In this document: positions 1 through 7,033 of the stretch, piece after piece | Numbering within the stretch: the first letter of the stretch is position 1 | Layout of the letters: each line of letters starts with the position of its first letter | Origin: Treponema sp. | GTDB lineage: Bacteria; Spirochaetota; Spirochaetia; Treponematales; Treponemataceae | NCBI GenBank assembly: GCA_017469785.1 | Contig: JAFUFU010000045.1 | Span: 1-64,000 of the forward strand | Length of the DNA stretch: 64,000 nucleotides | Direction: 5' to 3' | The notes under the pieces: generated by a model | Told to the model about the DNA's origin: nothing | The model's database searches: none | The model's input: the letters and a program-made list of their open reading frames with translations, nothing else | Program-made: the position numbers and the translations under genes

Positions 1-37
1 CCACTATATTTTATCAAAATCTTTCGGAGGTCATTTA

Positions 38-316
38 ATGAAAAAGGTTTTTGCAATTGCTACTGTTGCACTTGGTCTTGCTCTCATGTCATGTTCAAGC
101 TATCGCCCGGTTGCCGCTGGCTCAGGTACAGTTGGTGCAAAACATGGGGAATCTACAGCTGCTACACTTTTTGGATTCATTCCATTGAGCACTGACAACA
201 CAATGCTTAAGGCTGCTCAGAATGGCGGAATTGAGCATGTTGCTACTGTTGATCAGAAATTCTTCAGTTTCCTTGGTCTTTATACATCAGTAACAACTAT
301 CGTTACAGGAGACTAG
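38..316 (+). CDS. TRL-like small lipoprotein
   Basis: This encodes a 92-residue exported lipoprotein. It has a short basic start (MKK), a hydrophobic stretch and the lipobox LMSC with lipidated Cys19. The mature part is rich in Gly, Ala and Thr, with segments (GTVGAKHGESTAATLFGFIP and a C-terminal AxVDQKFFSFLGLYT-like stretch) that resemble the TRL-like family of small bacterial lipoproteins, whose function is unknown. A good ribosome site (CGGAGG) lies 7 bases before the ATG. The gene stands alone, with its own terminator immediately downstream. Family call is by motif memory; export and lipidation are well supported. Confidence 0.75.
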   Translation: MKKVFAIATVALGLALMSCSSYRPVAAGSGTVGAKHGESTAATLFGFIPLSTDNTMLKAAQNGGIEHVATVDQKFFSFLGLYTSVTTIVTGD

Positions 317-348
317 TTTTTAACTTCATTCATTTTGAATTAAGATAG

Positions 349-393
349 GCCTGAATTTATCAGAGAAATCTGAAAATTCAGGCTTTTATTTTG
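349..393 (+). terminator. Rho-independent terminator of the TRL-like gene
   Basis: A perfect 10-bp stem GCCTGAATTT / AAATTCAGGC (349-358 and 374-383) is followed by a T-rich tail. It lies about 30 bases after the lipoprotein stop codon. Confidence 0.85.
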
Positions 394-449
394 TTTGTAA
401 TTTCTGCACATACGTACAGGCGATTGAAATAGCACGAAGGTCAACACCC

Positions 450-478
450 TTGTCTTTTCCAACCGATTGCATTATATT
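450..478 (+). promoter_or_regulatory. Sigma-70 promoter for metK
   Basis: A -35 box TTGTCT (450-455), a 17-base spacer and a -10 box TATATT (473-478) predict a start near 485. That gives a leader of about 95 bases that begins just before the riboswitch candidate. Confidence 0.6.
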
Positions 479-501
479 TTCTATTAACAAACAGTCTGAA
501 T

Positions 502-573
502 CTCCCGTCGATTTATCCAAATTGCAGGCGGGGCTGCTTCGTATGAGGCGGCAAAATCTTGCTAAATAGGAGG
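502..573 (+). promoter_or_regulatory. SAM-II/SAM-V-type riboswitch in the metK leader
   Basis: Stem P1 pairs CCCGTC (504-509) with GGCGGG (527-532). The P1 loop starts with GATTTA (510-515) and ends with TTGCA (522-526) right before the 3' strand. GCTAAA (561-566) then lies 1 base before the ribosome site AGGAGG (568-573). As I recall them, GAUUU, UUGCA and GCUAAA are the hallmark conserved pieces of SAM-II and the related SAM-V class; AUUUA of the loop can pair with UAAAU to make the H-type pseudoknot. An extra 7-bp hairpin (CTGCTTC / GAGGCGG, 534-551) sits between P1 and the 3' strand. Placement over the Shine-Dalgarno and the downstream SAM synthetase gene support SAM-dependent translational feedback. 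No covariance search was run. Confidence 0.72.
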
Positions 574-579
574 CTCATT

Positions 580-1764
580 ATGAGTGCTATCTTATCTAAC
601 AATCATTATCTTTTTACATCAGAATCAGTAAGCGAAGGTCATCCTGACAAACTCTGCGATCAGGTTTCTGACGCTATTCTCGATGCTTGTCTTGCAGCGG
701 ATCCTCAGTCACATGTCGCTTGTGAAACTTATGCAACTACGGGTATGGTTTTAGTTGGCGGTGAAATTACGACCCACGCTGATGTTGATTTTCAGAAAGT
801 CGTTCGTGATGTAGTTCGTGACATCGGCTACACGAACGAGGATTACGGAATTTCTGCTGACACAATGGCCGTCCTCAACACGATTCACAATCAGTCGCCT
901 GACATCAATCAGGGCGTTGTGGGAAGCGGTCTCAAAGAATATGAAGGTCAGCAGGGAGCAGGGGATCAGGGAATCATGTTTGGTTTTGCCACCAACGAAA
1001 CTCCTGAGTACATGCCTGCGACTCTGGTTTACGCCCACAAAATCTTGAAGAGGGCGGCAGAGCTTCGCAAAAACGGCACAATCAAGTGGCTTCGCCCGGA
1101 CTCAAAATCACAGGTCACTATTGAGTACGACGAGAACCACAAGCCTGTGAGAATCGACGCGGTTGTGGTAAGCCATCAGCACAATCCTGATGTGGACTAC
1201 GACACAATCAAAAAGACAATCATCGACGAGATTATTAAGCCGGTTCTTGAGCCGACAGGACTCTTGGACAGCGAGACAAAATACTACATCAACCCCACAG
1301 GCCGCTTCGTTGTGGGAGGCCCCCACGGAGACGCAGGCCTGACCGGCCGAAAAATCATCGTTGACACTTATGGCGGTGCCGGCCGGCACGGAGGCGGCGC
1401 TTTCTCTGGAAAAGACCCGTCAAAGGTTGACCGCTCGGCAGCCTACATGGCCCGCTACATAGCGAAGAACATTGTTGCGGCAGGTCTTGCCGACAGAGCC
1501 GAAATCCAGCTTTCCTACGCAATCGGCGTTCCCCACCCGGTTTCAATCATGGTCGAGACATTTGGCACGGGAAAGGTAGAGAATGCAAAAATCGTCGAGG
1601 CTATAAAAAAAGTCTTCGACTGCTCACCGGCTGGAATCGAAAAGACTTTGGACTTGCGGAAGCCGATTTACCGGGCAACCAGCAACTACGGCCACTTCGG
1701 CCGCGAGGGCTTTAGCTGGGAAAAGTGCGATAAAGTAGATGAATTGAAAAAGGCAGTGAAATAA
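580..1764 (+). CDS. metK: S-adenosylmethionine synthetase
   Basis: This cytosolic enzyme makes SAM from methionine and ATP, with release of phosphate and pyrophosphate. The 394-residue length is usual for the family. GHPDK lies near residues 20-24 and the [10 protein letters not shown] signature near residue 130. The glycine-rich [20 protein letters not shown] loop that binds the triphosphate lies near 265-285. The start at 580 is chosen because AGGAGG lies 6 bases upstream; an in-frame TTG at 559 would lie inside the riboswitch. The gene is a single unit with its own promoter, leader and terminator, and is probably feedback-controlled by SAM through the leader. Confidence 0.98.
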   Translation: MSAILSNNHYLFTSESVSEGHPDKLCDQVSDAILDACLAADPQSHVACETYATTGMVLVGGEITTHADVDFQKVVRDVVRDIGYTNEDYGISADTMAVLNTIHNQSPDINQGVVGSGLKEYEGQQGAGDQGIMFGFATNETPEYMPATLVYAHKILKRAAELRKNGTIKWLRPDSKSQVTIEYDENHKPVRIDAVVVSHQHNPDVDYDTIKKTIIDEIIKPVLEPTGLLDSETKYYINPTGRFVVGGPHGDAGLTGRKIIVDTYGGAGRHGGGAFSGKDPSKVDRSAAYMARYIAKNIVAAGLADRAEIQLSYAIGVPHPVSIMVETFGTGKVENAKIVEAIKKVFDCSPAGIEKTLDLRKPIYRATSNYGHFGREGFSWEKCDKVDELKKAVK

Positions 1765-1775
1765 GCTAGATGAAG

Positions 1776-1804
1776 GCCGCTTGTGAAAACAGGCGGCTTT
1801 TTTT
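1776..1804 (+). terminator. Terminator after metK
   Basis: The stem GCCGCTT (1776-1782) / AGGCGGC (1791-1797), with one G-U pair, is followed by seven T residues. Confidence 0.88.
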
Positions 1805-1887
1805 GTGGGAAGGGGATGTTAATCATCGCAATTATCGCACTTGTTATAGACCTGCTCACCTTCCTGAAAAAATAGGACTTAGAGCAT

Positions 1888-1979
1888 AAAAAAAGCCCGC
1901 CAGAGCGTGACATCTTTCGGACGGGCTTATAACGAAAAGCTTAACGGAGGCGGTCGCTCAGTTGCTTTGCGTCCCCGCT
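1888..1979 (-). ncRNA. Candidate small RNA, about 90 nt, unknown class
   Basis: This is a compact minus-strand unit with a near-consensus promoter and a strong intrinsic terminator and no open reading frame. Predicted 5' hairpin: GCGG/CCGC enclosing CGC/GCG. The 3' end is the terminator, with stem AAGCCCG / CGGGCTT (1922-1928 and 1894-1900) extended by CC/GG past a bulge, then seven U. It is convergent with metK and lies downstream of the XRE gene, but its own promoter sits after that gene's stop. It is not SRP RNA (found elsewhere) and is too short for 6S, tmRNA or RNase P. The 12-base segment GGGACGCAAAGC resembles part of the c-di-GMP-I riboswitch core, but the other half of that fold is missing. 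Function unknown. Confidence 0.6.
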
Positions 1980-1985
1980 TTCCTT

Positions 1986-2014
1986 ACTATACCCTTACTT
2001 TTGGGATTCGTCAA
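1986..2014 (-). promoter_or_regulatory. Promoter of the candidate small RNA
   Basis: Read on the minus strand: TTGACG, 17 bases, TATAGT (plus-strand positions 2009-2014 and 1986-1991). The predicted start is near 1979. It lies just past the stop codon of the XRE gene, so the RNA is an independent unit. Confidence 0.75.
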
Positions 2015-2022
2015 CGATAGGG

Positions 2023-2343
2023 TCAAATCATCTGGCACACATCGGCGATGTCTTTGAGAATCCTCCTGGAAAGTTCTTCTTTGAGTGAGGAAGCATATTT
2101 TTTTTCAAATGCGGATTTTATGTTTGCGGGGCTGCCAGATTCGTCAAAAAGCAACGACGGACGAATACCCAGTGCAGCGGCGATTTTGTCGATGGTCTCT
2201 GGGGAGGGAAAACGCCCGCAGGCTTCCATTGTTCCGATGTAAGTTGTACTCATCTCGATTGTTTCGGCAAGTTTTTCCTGTGTAAAACCAGCTTGCTTAC
2301 GATAGTATCTCAAATTTTGAATGAAAGTCTCGCGAATTCCCAT
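2023..2343 (-). CDS. XRE-family helix-turn-helix regulator
   Basis: This is a 106-residue DNA-binding protein. An HTH_3 domain fills about residues 8-65: LRYYRKQAGFTQEKLAETI, then STTYIGTMEACGRFPSPETI, then a helix ending in LGIRPSLLF. This is the usual single-domain Cro/CI-like fold. The C-terminal 40 residues are charged and helical and have no recognised domain. It is divergent from the possible nuclease gene at 2515 across an AT-rich 171-base gap, so that gene pair is the natural candidate target. Such stand-alone XRE proteins often control nearby accessory genes. Target is inference. Confidence 0.85.
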   Translation of the reverse strand: MGIRETFIQNLRYYRKQAGFTQEKLAETIEMSTTYIGTMEACGRFPSPETIDKIAAALGIRPSLLFDESGSPANIKSAFEKKYASSLKEELSRRILKDIADVCQMI

Positions 2344-2407
2344 GTATCCATTTTGTAAAGAATTTTGATTAAATTTTATTAAGTATTAGTATGAAAATTA
2401 AATAAAT

Positions 2408-2436
2408 TTGATTTAAACATACAAATATTTTATAAT
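2408..2436 (+). promoter_or_regulatory. Promoter of the 2515-4698 gene pair
   Basis: TTGATT (2408-2413), 17 bases, then a perfect TATAAT (2431-2436). The region between this and the ATG at 2515 is AT-rich and shows no other clear structure. Confidence 0.7.
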
Positions 2437-2514
2437 CTTTATAAACTGAAAAGAAGAATCCTGCAAAGTATGAATTAAGGTAAGCGAATAATCATTTTTA
2501 ACGAGGTAATAAAC

Positions 2515-3222
2515 ATGGAAGCTGATTTTATGTATGCTGTAGCCAAAAAATTTTACGATATGGTAAAAAATTTAAAAAAATATGAACTTGCAAATTTGAA
2601 TCATAAACTTCCTGACAATTTACCAAATTGGGGTATCGGATTTATGTATGAAAAAAATGAGGCAGGTATTTCCTGCGAGAAAATAACATATATAACCTAC
2701 AATAAAAATTTTGGCAATTTCGGGAAGAGATTGGAAAATCATTTTTTTATGCGAAATAAAAATGGGCGAAGAAGCAGTTGGCGTAATCATATCGCTAGGG
2801 CGTTCATTAGCAAAAATGGTGATGATTCTGATTTATTCAATCTTTGGCATGGAAATTCTAATATTCGCAAGGCATGGACAAGAGGGCTCAAAGAAGGCAA
2901 TAAAAAATATGTAATGGACAAATTATTAGAATATGAAAATCTAGTAGATACATACTTGAAAAAAAATTTTTCATTCTCAATTCTTTCTTGCCCTAGTAAA
3001 GAAATTCAACGACTTTTACGTTCTCGAATTATTGCGACATTAGCACAAACCAAATCGATTCCAATTTCGGGAAACTGGCTTGGAAACTTTGCCATTGACG
3101 GAGAATTAAGTAAAATTTCTACAAACGGGATTTGGAATATTGAATGTGCAAAAGGTCGCATTCTTACCGATGCGGATTTTGTTTTACTTGGAGAATTGAT
3201 TGAAGCGAACAAGGAGGACTAG
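2515..3222 (+). CDS. Uncharacterised protein, possibly GIY-YIG-like
   Basis: This 235-residue cytosolic protein has no signal peptide. The stretch GIGFMYEKNE near residue 40, a following beta-strand ITYITY, then GKRLENHF and SSWRNHIARAF near residues 75-100 resemble a group of GIY-YIG-fold proteins with a degenerate first motif and a conserved R-L-x-x-H helix; I am not certain of this. The rest (WTRGLKEGNK, then SCPSKEIQRLLRSRIIATLAQ, then LGNFAIDG) is not recognised. Base composition is very AT-rich compared with metK and nth on either side, which suggests acquisition by transfer. It ends 3 bases before the ankyrin gene, so the two are likely cotranscribed. A role in foreign-DNA processing is only a possibility. 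Confidence 0.5.
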   Translation: MEADFMYAVAKKFYDMVKNLKKYELANLNHKLPDNLPNWGIGFMYEKNEAGISCEKITYITYNKNFGNFGKRLENHFFMRNKNGRRSSWRNHIARAFISKNGDDSDLFNLWHGNSNIRKAWTRGLKEGNKKYVMDKLLEYENLVDTYLKKNFSFSILSCPSKEIQRLLRSRIIATLAQTKSIPISGNWLGNFAIDGELSKISTNGIWNIECAKGRILTDADFVLLGELIEANKED

Positions 3223-3225
3223 AGT

Positions 3226-4698
3226 ATGATGAAGAAAAAAGTTTTATATGTATTATTCATGATTGTAATTGAAATTCTTAATTTCCCTGTTTTTTCAAAA
3301 GCAAATAGAAAAACTGAATTTCAGAATGCCATTTCTAAAAATGATTCAAAAAAAGTCGATAAACTCATAAAAAAAAGTTCTGAAGAAGAAAGAGTGGAAG
3401 GACTTATCACAGCTGTTTCATTGGGAAAAATAGATTTTGTGCTTCAATTTTTGAATTTTGGTGTTGATGTTAATTCGTTTGATTCTGGTTACAATAGTGC
3501 TTTAACTAAAGCATGTACAATTCAAGATAATTATGAGATTGTAAAACTCTTATTAGAGAGAGGGGCGAATATAAATTTTCAAAATGCTAGTTCTGAAACA
3601 GCGGCGAATATTGTATGTAAATTTTCAGATAACGAAGAGGTTTTAAATTTACTTATAAAGTATGGATTAAATGTTAATTATATTGCGACGACTTCTGGAA
3701 AGAGTCTTTTAATAATTGCTATAGAAAACAATAATATAAAAAATGCAAAAGTCCTTGTAAAAAGTGGTGCAAATGTTAATGCTAAAAATGCTAGTGATGA
3801 CACGCCGTTGATTTGTGCAGTTAAAACAAATTCTGTTGATATGGTTTCATTTTTAATTAAAAATGGTGCAAGTGTTAATGATAAAAATAAAAACAACGAA
3901 ACTGCTTTATACTATGCAATATGTAACAATAATATGGAAATAATAAATGAATTATTAGCAAATAATGCAACAATCAGCATAAATGGTGACAAAGGTGAAA
4001 CCCTTGCTAAATTGGCGAAGAAAAATAATAACTATGAAATTTTAGAATTACTAAAAACCCATGGCTATGTAAAATCGGCAACAGAACTTTGGAATGGATT
4101 TACCGACAAAATGACGCAAGCTCAGGTTATTGCAAGGGCGGATAAGATATTGAATGCAAAAGGAAGACGCGGTGTTATAACTAGTTTTGATGAATATTAT
4201 GGGAGTCCATTGGTTTTTCTAGAAAATAAAAATAAGAATCATAAAATAGTGCCAGATATTATTCTTCAGTATATTTCTCCGAATAAAGAGTTTTATAGAT
4301 ATGAAAGTGCAGGATATGCGATGGAATCCGTTAATGTTCAATTTTTCTTTTATAAAAATAAGTTGTACGCAATACAAATAAATTGGAATTTAAACATAGA
4401 GGATTTTGTTATACAGAAGGCAATAGAAAACTATGGTAATACTTATTTAACACTTCATGAAAACACATATTATTATTCCACAGGTTCATCATTTCATAGT
4501 GAAATACTGTTTTGGGAAGATGATGATAGGAATATTTATTTGGAAAGTACAAAAGGACCTGCAGACGAATTACAACTTTTTGTTTTCTCCAAAGAAAATC
4601 TCCGAGAATATGATACGGACATAGCTAAAAAACAAGAATATGAACAGCGACAAAGTGAAACAGAACGCAAAAAGACTTCGGAGAATATAAAATTTTAA
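3226..4698 (+). CDS. Secreted ankyrin-repeat protein
   Basis: This 490-residue protein has an N-terminal signal peptide or anchor (KKKVLYVLFMIVIEILNFPVFS). Six to seven ankyrin repeats follow at about residues 50-285. They are recognisable from repeated ALxxAxxxxNxEIVxLLLxxGANVN patterns such as IVKLLLERGANINFQN and AKVLVKSGANVNAKN. Residues 290-465 form a separate domain of unknown function, and the tail is Glu/Lys/Arg-rich. Ankyrin repeats are protein-binding scaffolds, so it probably binds a periplasmic or surface partner. It follows the 2515 gene by 3 bases and shares its AT-rich composition. Whether the two act together is unknown. Confidence 0.8.
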   Translation: MMKKKVLYVLFMIVIEILNFPVFSKANRKTEFQNAISKNDSKKVDKLIKKSSEEERVEGLITAVSLGKIDFVLQFLNFGVDVNSFDSGYNSALTKACTIQDNYEIVKLLLERGANINFQNASSETAANIVCKFSDNEEVLNLLIKYGLNVNYIATTSGKSLLIIAIENNNIKNAKVLVKSGANVNAKNASDDTPLICAVKTNSVDMVSFLIKNGASVNDKNKNNETALYYAICNNNMEIINELLANNATISINGDKGETLAKLAKKNNNYEILELLKTHGYVKSATELWNGFTDKMTQAQVIARADKILNAKGRRGVITSFDEYYGSPLVFLENKNKNHKIVPDIILQYISPNKEFYRYESAGYAMESVNVQFFFYKNKLYAIQINWNLNIEDFVIQKAIENYGNTYLTLHENTYYYSTGSSFHSEILFWEDDDRNIYLESTKGPADELQLFVFSKENLREYDTDIAKKQEYEQRQSETERKKTSENIKF

Positions 4699-4734
4699 TT
4701 TGCAAAGTAATAAATCAAACAGTATTTTCTAATT

Positions 4735-4757
4735 GATGGGAGAATTAATCTCCCATC
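4735..4757. terminator. Hairpin between convergent genes
   Basis: A perfect 9-bp inverted repeat GATGGGAGA / TCTCCCATC with a 5-base loop overlaps the stop of the acetyltransferase gene and follows the ankyrin gene. Neither side has a proper T run, so a terminator role is only plausible. Confidence 0.45.
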
Positions 4758-5254
4758 ATCGCCTTTCTTACCGTCTCCAGCAGAATGAAATAAGTCAAAT
4801 CCTCATCTTTGAATTTCTGAAAGCCGTAATGCTCGTAAAATGTTTTTGAAGATTCTTTAGCGTCAACGATGATAAAATACAGCCCTGTGACTTCTGCGAC
4901 ACGGACTGCTTTTATGAAAGCTTGTTTAAGGAGCCACTTTCCTACGCCTTTTTTCTGCATGGATTTTGATGTTGCAAGTCGGGCTATTCTCAGCGCGGGA
5001 ATCGGGTATTTGGGGAGTTTTGCCCTGTAATCATTTGGAATTTCAGTAAAGGCGACTTGCGCTGTTGCGAGCGTAAAGTAACCTGCGATTTTATTGTTTT
5101 CATCAAGTGCGACAAAGGTTTTTCCGATGCCGAGGAAGTCATTCTTTTGGGCGTATTTTGAGAGAAATTCATTTAGGACTTCAATGCCGCAATCAAAATC
5201 TTTTAGGAAGGATTTTTGAAGGTCTTTGACAGGGAGCAATTTAAAATCAGGCAT
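4745..5254 (-). CDS. GNAT acetyltransferase, probable toxin (TacT-like)
   Basis: This is a 169-residue single GNAT domain. FDCGIEVLNEFL near residue 20 is typical of toxin GNATs. IAGYFTLATAQVAF is the central beta-strand. LRIARLATSKSMQKKGVGKWLLKQAF (about residues 88-113) holds the acetyl-CoA pyrophosphate loop Q-K-K-G-V-G. SKTFYEHYGFQKF closes the fold with the usual catalytic Tyr. Its start codon overlaps the stop of the upstream DUF1778 gene (TAATG), which is the classic two-gene order, antitoxin first. In studied members the toxin acetylates charged aminoacyl-tRNA and stops translation. That activity is inferred here from family and context. Confidence 0.85.
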   Translation of the reverse strand: MPDFKLLPVKDLQKSFLKDFDCGIEVLNEFLSKYAQKNDFLGIGKTFVALDENNKIAGYFTLATAQVAFTEIPNDYRAKLPKYPIPALRIARLATSKSMQKKGVGKWLLKQAFIKAVRVAEVTGLYFIIVDAKESSKTFYEHYGFQKFKDEDLTYFILLETVRKAMMGD

Positions 5255-5508
5255 TACTTGAACAATCCTTTTAACGCTTCATTTGGTTCCGGCGGATTTT
5301 CTAAAAGAGACATTACAAAATCCCTGTCGCGGTTTGAAAGCAGCGTGATTTCGTTTTCTGCCAAATCGATTTGCGCTTGTTTGAGAGACGAGGTGAGAAT
5401 ATATGAAGAAAGAGAAAGATGCTTGATTTCTGCGGCGCGTTCGAGGATTGCTTTTTGATTTATATTTGCCCTGAAATCGATTCGTTCTGCTTTTAGTGCG
5501 ACTGCCAT
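5254..5508 (-). CDS. DUF1778 antitoxin (TacA-like)
   Basis: This is an 84-residue protein. The N-terminal ribbon-helix-helix ([33 protein letters not shown]) binds DNA. The C-terminal tail (about residues 55-84) is the part that wraps the toxin in studied pairs. The start at 5508 is chosen because GGAGG precedes this ATG by 7 bases; a longer frame to 5577 would run through the promoter and operator. It neutralises the downstream GNAT protein and probably represses its own promoter at the 8-bp inverted repeat 28 bases upstream. Confidence 0.85.
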   Translation of the reverse strand: MAVALKAERIDFRANINQKAILERAAEIKHLSLSSYILTSSLKQAQIDLAENEITLLSNRDRDFVMSLLENPPEPNEALKGLFK

Positions 5509-5535
5509 ATCGAACCTCCAAAAATAGGATAGCAT

Positions 5536-5560
5536 GATGTGTGGAATTTGTACACACATC
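5536..5560 (-). promoter_or_regulatory. Operator/promoter of the toxin-antitoxin pair
   Basis: A perfect inverted repeat GATGTGTG / CACACATC (5536-5543 and 5553-5560) with a 9-base spacer overlaps a weak promoter read on the minus strand (TGTACA, 17 bases, TATCCT). This fits autorepression by a ribbon-helix-helix antitoxin. Confidence 0.6.
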
Positions 5561-5623
5561 ATTATTGAAAAATACATCGAAATAAGCTAACATAAAGTCG
5601 TCTTTTGCGGACGCTCTTTTTTT

Positions 5624-5695
5624 GCGGTTGTCATATAACGGCTATTATCCGGGCTTCCCAAGCCCGAGACGCGGGTCCGACTCCCGTCAACCGCT
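5624..5695 (+). tRNA. tRNA-Gly (anticodon CCC)
   Basis: A full cloverleaf is visible: acceptor GCGGTTG / CAACCGC, anticodon stem CGGGC / GCCCG with loop TTCCCAA, T arm GCGGG-TCCGACT-CCCGT, discriminator T. CCA is not encoded. The next coding sequence starts 5 bases after its 3' end. Confidence 0.93.
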
Positions 5696-5699
5696 TTTT

Positions 5700-6365
5700 A
5701 TGGATTCAGATTTATCGGCGCAGAATCGTGAGGCGCACATTCATTACATCCTTGCTTTTATCGGCGGATTTTTGGGAATCTTTCCGGTCGTGAACGCCGT
5801 GCATTTCCTTGGCTCGGCTCAGACTTCAAATCTTATCGACATCGTTCTGGCTTCCCTTCGCGCTGACTGGTCTTCGCTTTTGCTCCATGTCTTCGGGGCT
5901 TTTTTGTATGTGCTGGCGGTTTTTCTGGTCACTTTTCTTCCCAAGCACACAAGGCTCAATGTGAAATGGCTGGCTCTTCTGGTGGATGCCGCCTGTGCCT
6001 TTGTCATGTGGCTTTTTCCCCTTGAGCGGAATCTTCCCCTGACGGTTTATTTGTATCCCACATTTTTCGCCATGTCCTTTCAGTTGTGTTCTTTTAAGGG
6101 GGCTTACGGCTTCACAAGCTCTACGATTTTTTCCACCAACAATCTCCGTCAGTTCGTCTCTTCCCTCACCGAAGTTTTCTGCAACGGCGACAGGTCTTTT
6201 TCCCTCAAGGCGAAATTTTTCGGTCTCACGCTCCTGGGCTTTCATCTTGGCGTGACATCCAGCGGCATTCTCTGGCATTTCTTCGGCAACGGGGGATTTT
6301 TATTCGCCCTCGCTCCGATTTTTGTCGCCGCGGTTTTTCTTTTGCGTAATCCTGTGATAAAATAG
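5700..6365 (+). CDS. DUF1275 (YoaK-like) membrane protein
   Basis: This is a 221-residue integral membrane protein with about six helices. The N-terminal HYILAFIGGFLGIFPVVNAVHFLGSAQ-like segment, the QTSNLIDI stretch and FFAMSFQLCSFKGAYGFTSSTIF match the pattern of the DUF1275/YoaK family, whose transport role is not established. The start at 5700 is the first ATG after the tRNA; any longer form would overlap tRNA-Gly. No ribosome site is seen, because the preceding bases belong to the tRNA acceptor stem. It ends 5 bases before nth and may be cotranscribed with it. Confidence 0.8.
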   Translation: MDSDLSAQNREAHIHYILAFIGGFLGIFPVVNAVHFLGSAQTSNLIDIVLASLRADWSSLLLHVFGAFLYVLAVFLVTFLPKHTRLNVKWLALLVDAACAFVMWLFPLERNLPLTVYLYPTFFAMSFQLCSFKGAYGFTSSTIFSTNNLRQFVSSLTEVFCNGDRSFSLKAKFFGLTLLGFHLGVTSSGILWHFFGNGGFLFALAPIFVAAVFLLRNPVIK

Positions 6366-6370
6366 CTCTT

Positions 6371-7009
6371 ATGCCGAATCTTCTTTCTGCGGAACAAATT
6401 ACCGAAGTTTTCACTCGTTTTAAGGCTCAGAACGAAAATCCCAAATCAGAATTGCACTGGACTTCGCCATTCACTCTTTTGGTGGCGGTTGTTCTTTCGG
6501 CGCAGGCAACGGACAAATCCGTGAATCTTGCCACGGAGGAATTGTACAAGGTGGCCGACACGCCGGAAAAAATCCTTGCCTTGGGCGAGGAAGGTCTTAT
6601 TCCCTACATAAAATCAATCGGGCTGTACAAGTCAAAGGCAAAGCATGTAATCGGCTTGTGCGAAAAGTTGATTTCTGATTTTGGAAGCCAGGTTCCCAGG
6701 AGCCGTGAGGATTTGATGAGCCTTTCCGGAGTGGGGAGAAAAACCGCTAATGTGGTGCTCAATGTGGTCTGGGGCGAGCACACAATGCCGGTGGACACTC
6801 ATCTTTTGAGGATTTGCCCAAAAATCGGGCTGGCGGAAGGAAACACTCCCGAAGCTGTGGAAAAATCCTTGCTGGAGCGCCTTCCCGACGAGTTTATGGA
6901 GCACGCCCATCACTGGCTGATTCTGCACGGCCGCTATGTATGCACGGCTCGCTCTCCTAAATGCGGGGAATGTCTTATAAACGATTTGTGCAAACATAAT
7001 GAATTGTGA
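6371..7009 (+). CDS. nth: Endonuclease III
   Basis: This 212-residue enzyme removes oxidised pyrimidines from DNA and nicks the abasic site. The helix-hairpin-helix is LSGVGRKTANVV at residues 118-129, with catalytic Lys124 and catalytic Asp142 in MPVDTH. The C-terminal [4Fe-4S] loop is Cys191-x6-Cys198-x2-Cys201-x5-Cys207. All key residues are present and length is normal. It starts 5 bases after the DUF1275 gene without a clear ribosome site, which suggests translational coupling. The mscS gene follows after 24 bases. Confidence 0.97.
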   Translation: MPNLLSAEQITEVFTRFKAQNENPKSELHWTSPFTLLVAVVLSAQATDKSVNLATEELYKVADTPEKILALGEEGLIPYIKSIGLYKSKAKHVIGLCEKLISDFGSQVPRSREDLMSLSGVGRKTANVVLNVVWGEHTMPVDTHLLRICPKIGLAEGNTPEAVEKSLLERLPDEFMEHAHHWLILHGRYVCTARSPKCGECLINDLCKHNEL

Positions 7010-7033
7010 TAAAATGAATCAAAAGGAGTTTTT

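Noticed and set aside
1888..1979. c-di-GMP-I riboswitch on the minus strand
   Set aside because: GGGACGCAAAGC resembles part of the riboswitch core, but the 5' half would lie in the promoter, the GAAA tetraloop stem is missing and no gene follows in sense before the terminator.
5826..6278. A 150-residue minus-strand frame
   Set aside because: It is opposite the DUF1275 membrane protein and consists of Lys/Gln/Glu-rich shadow sequence.
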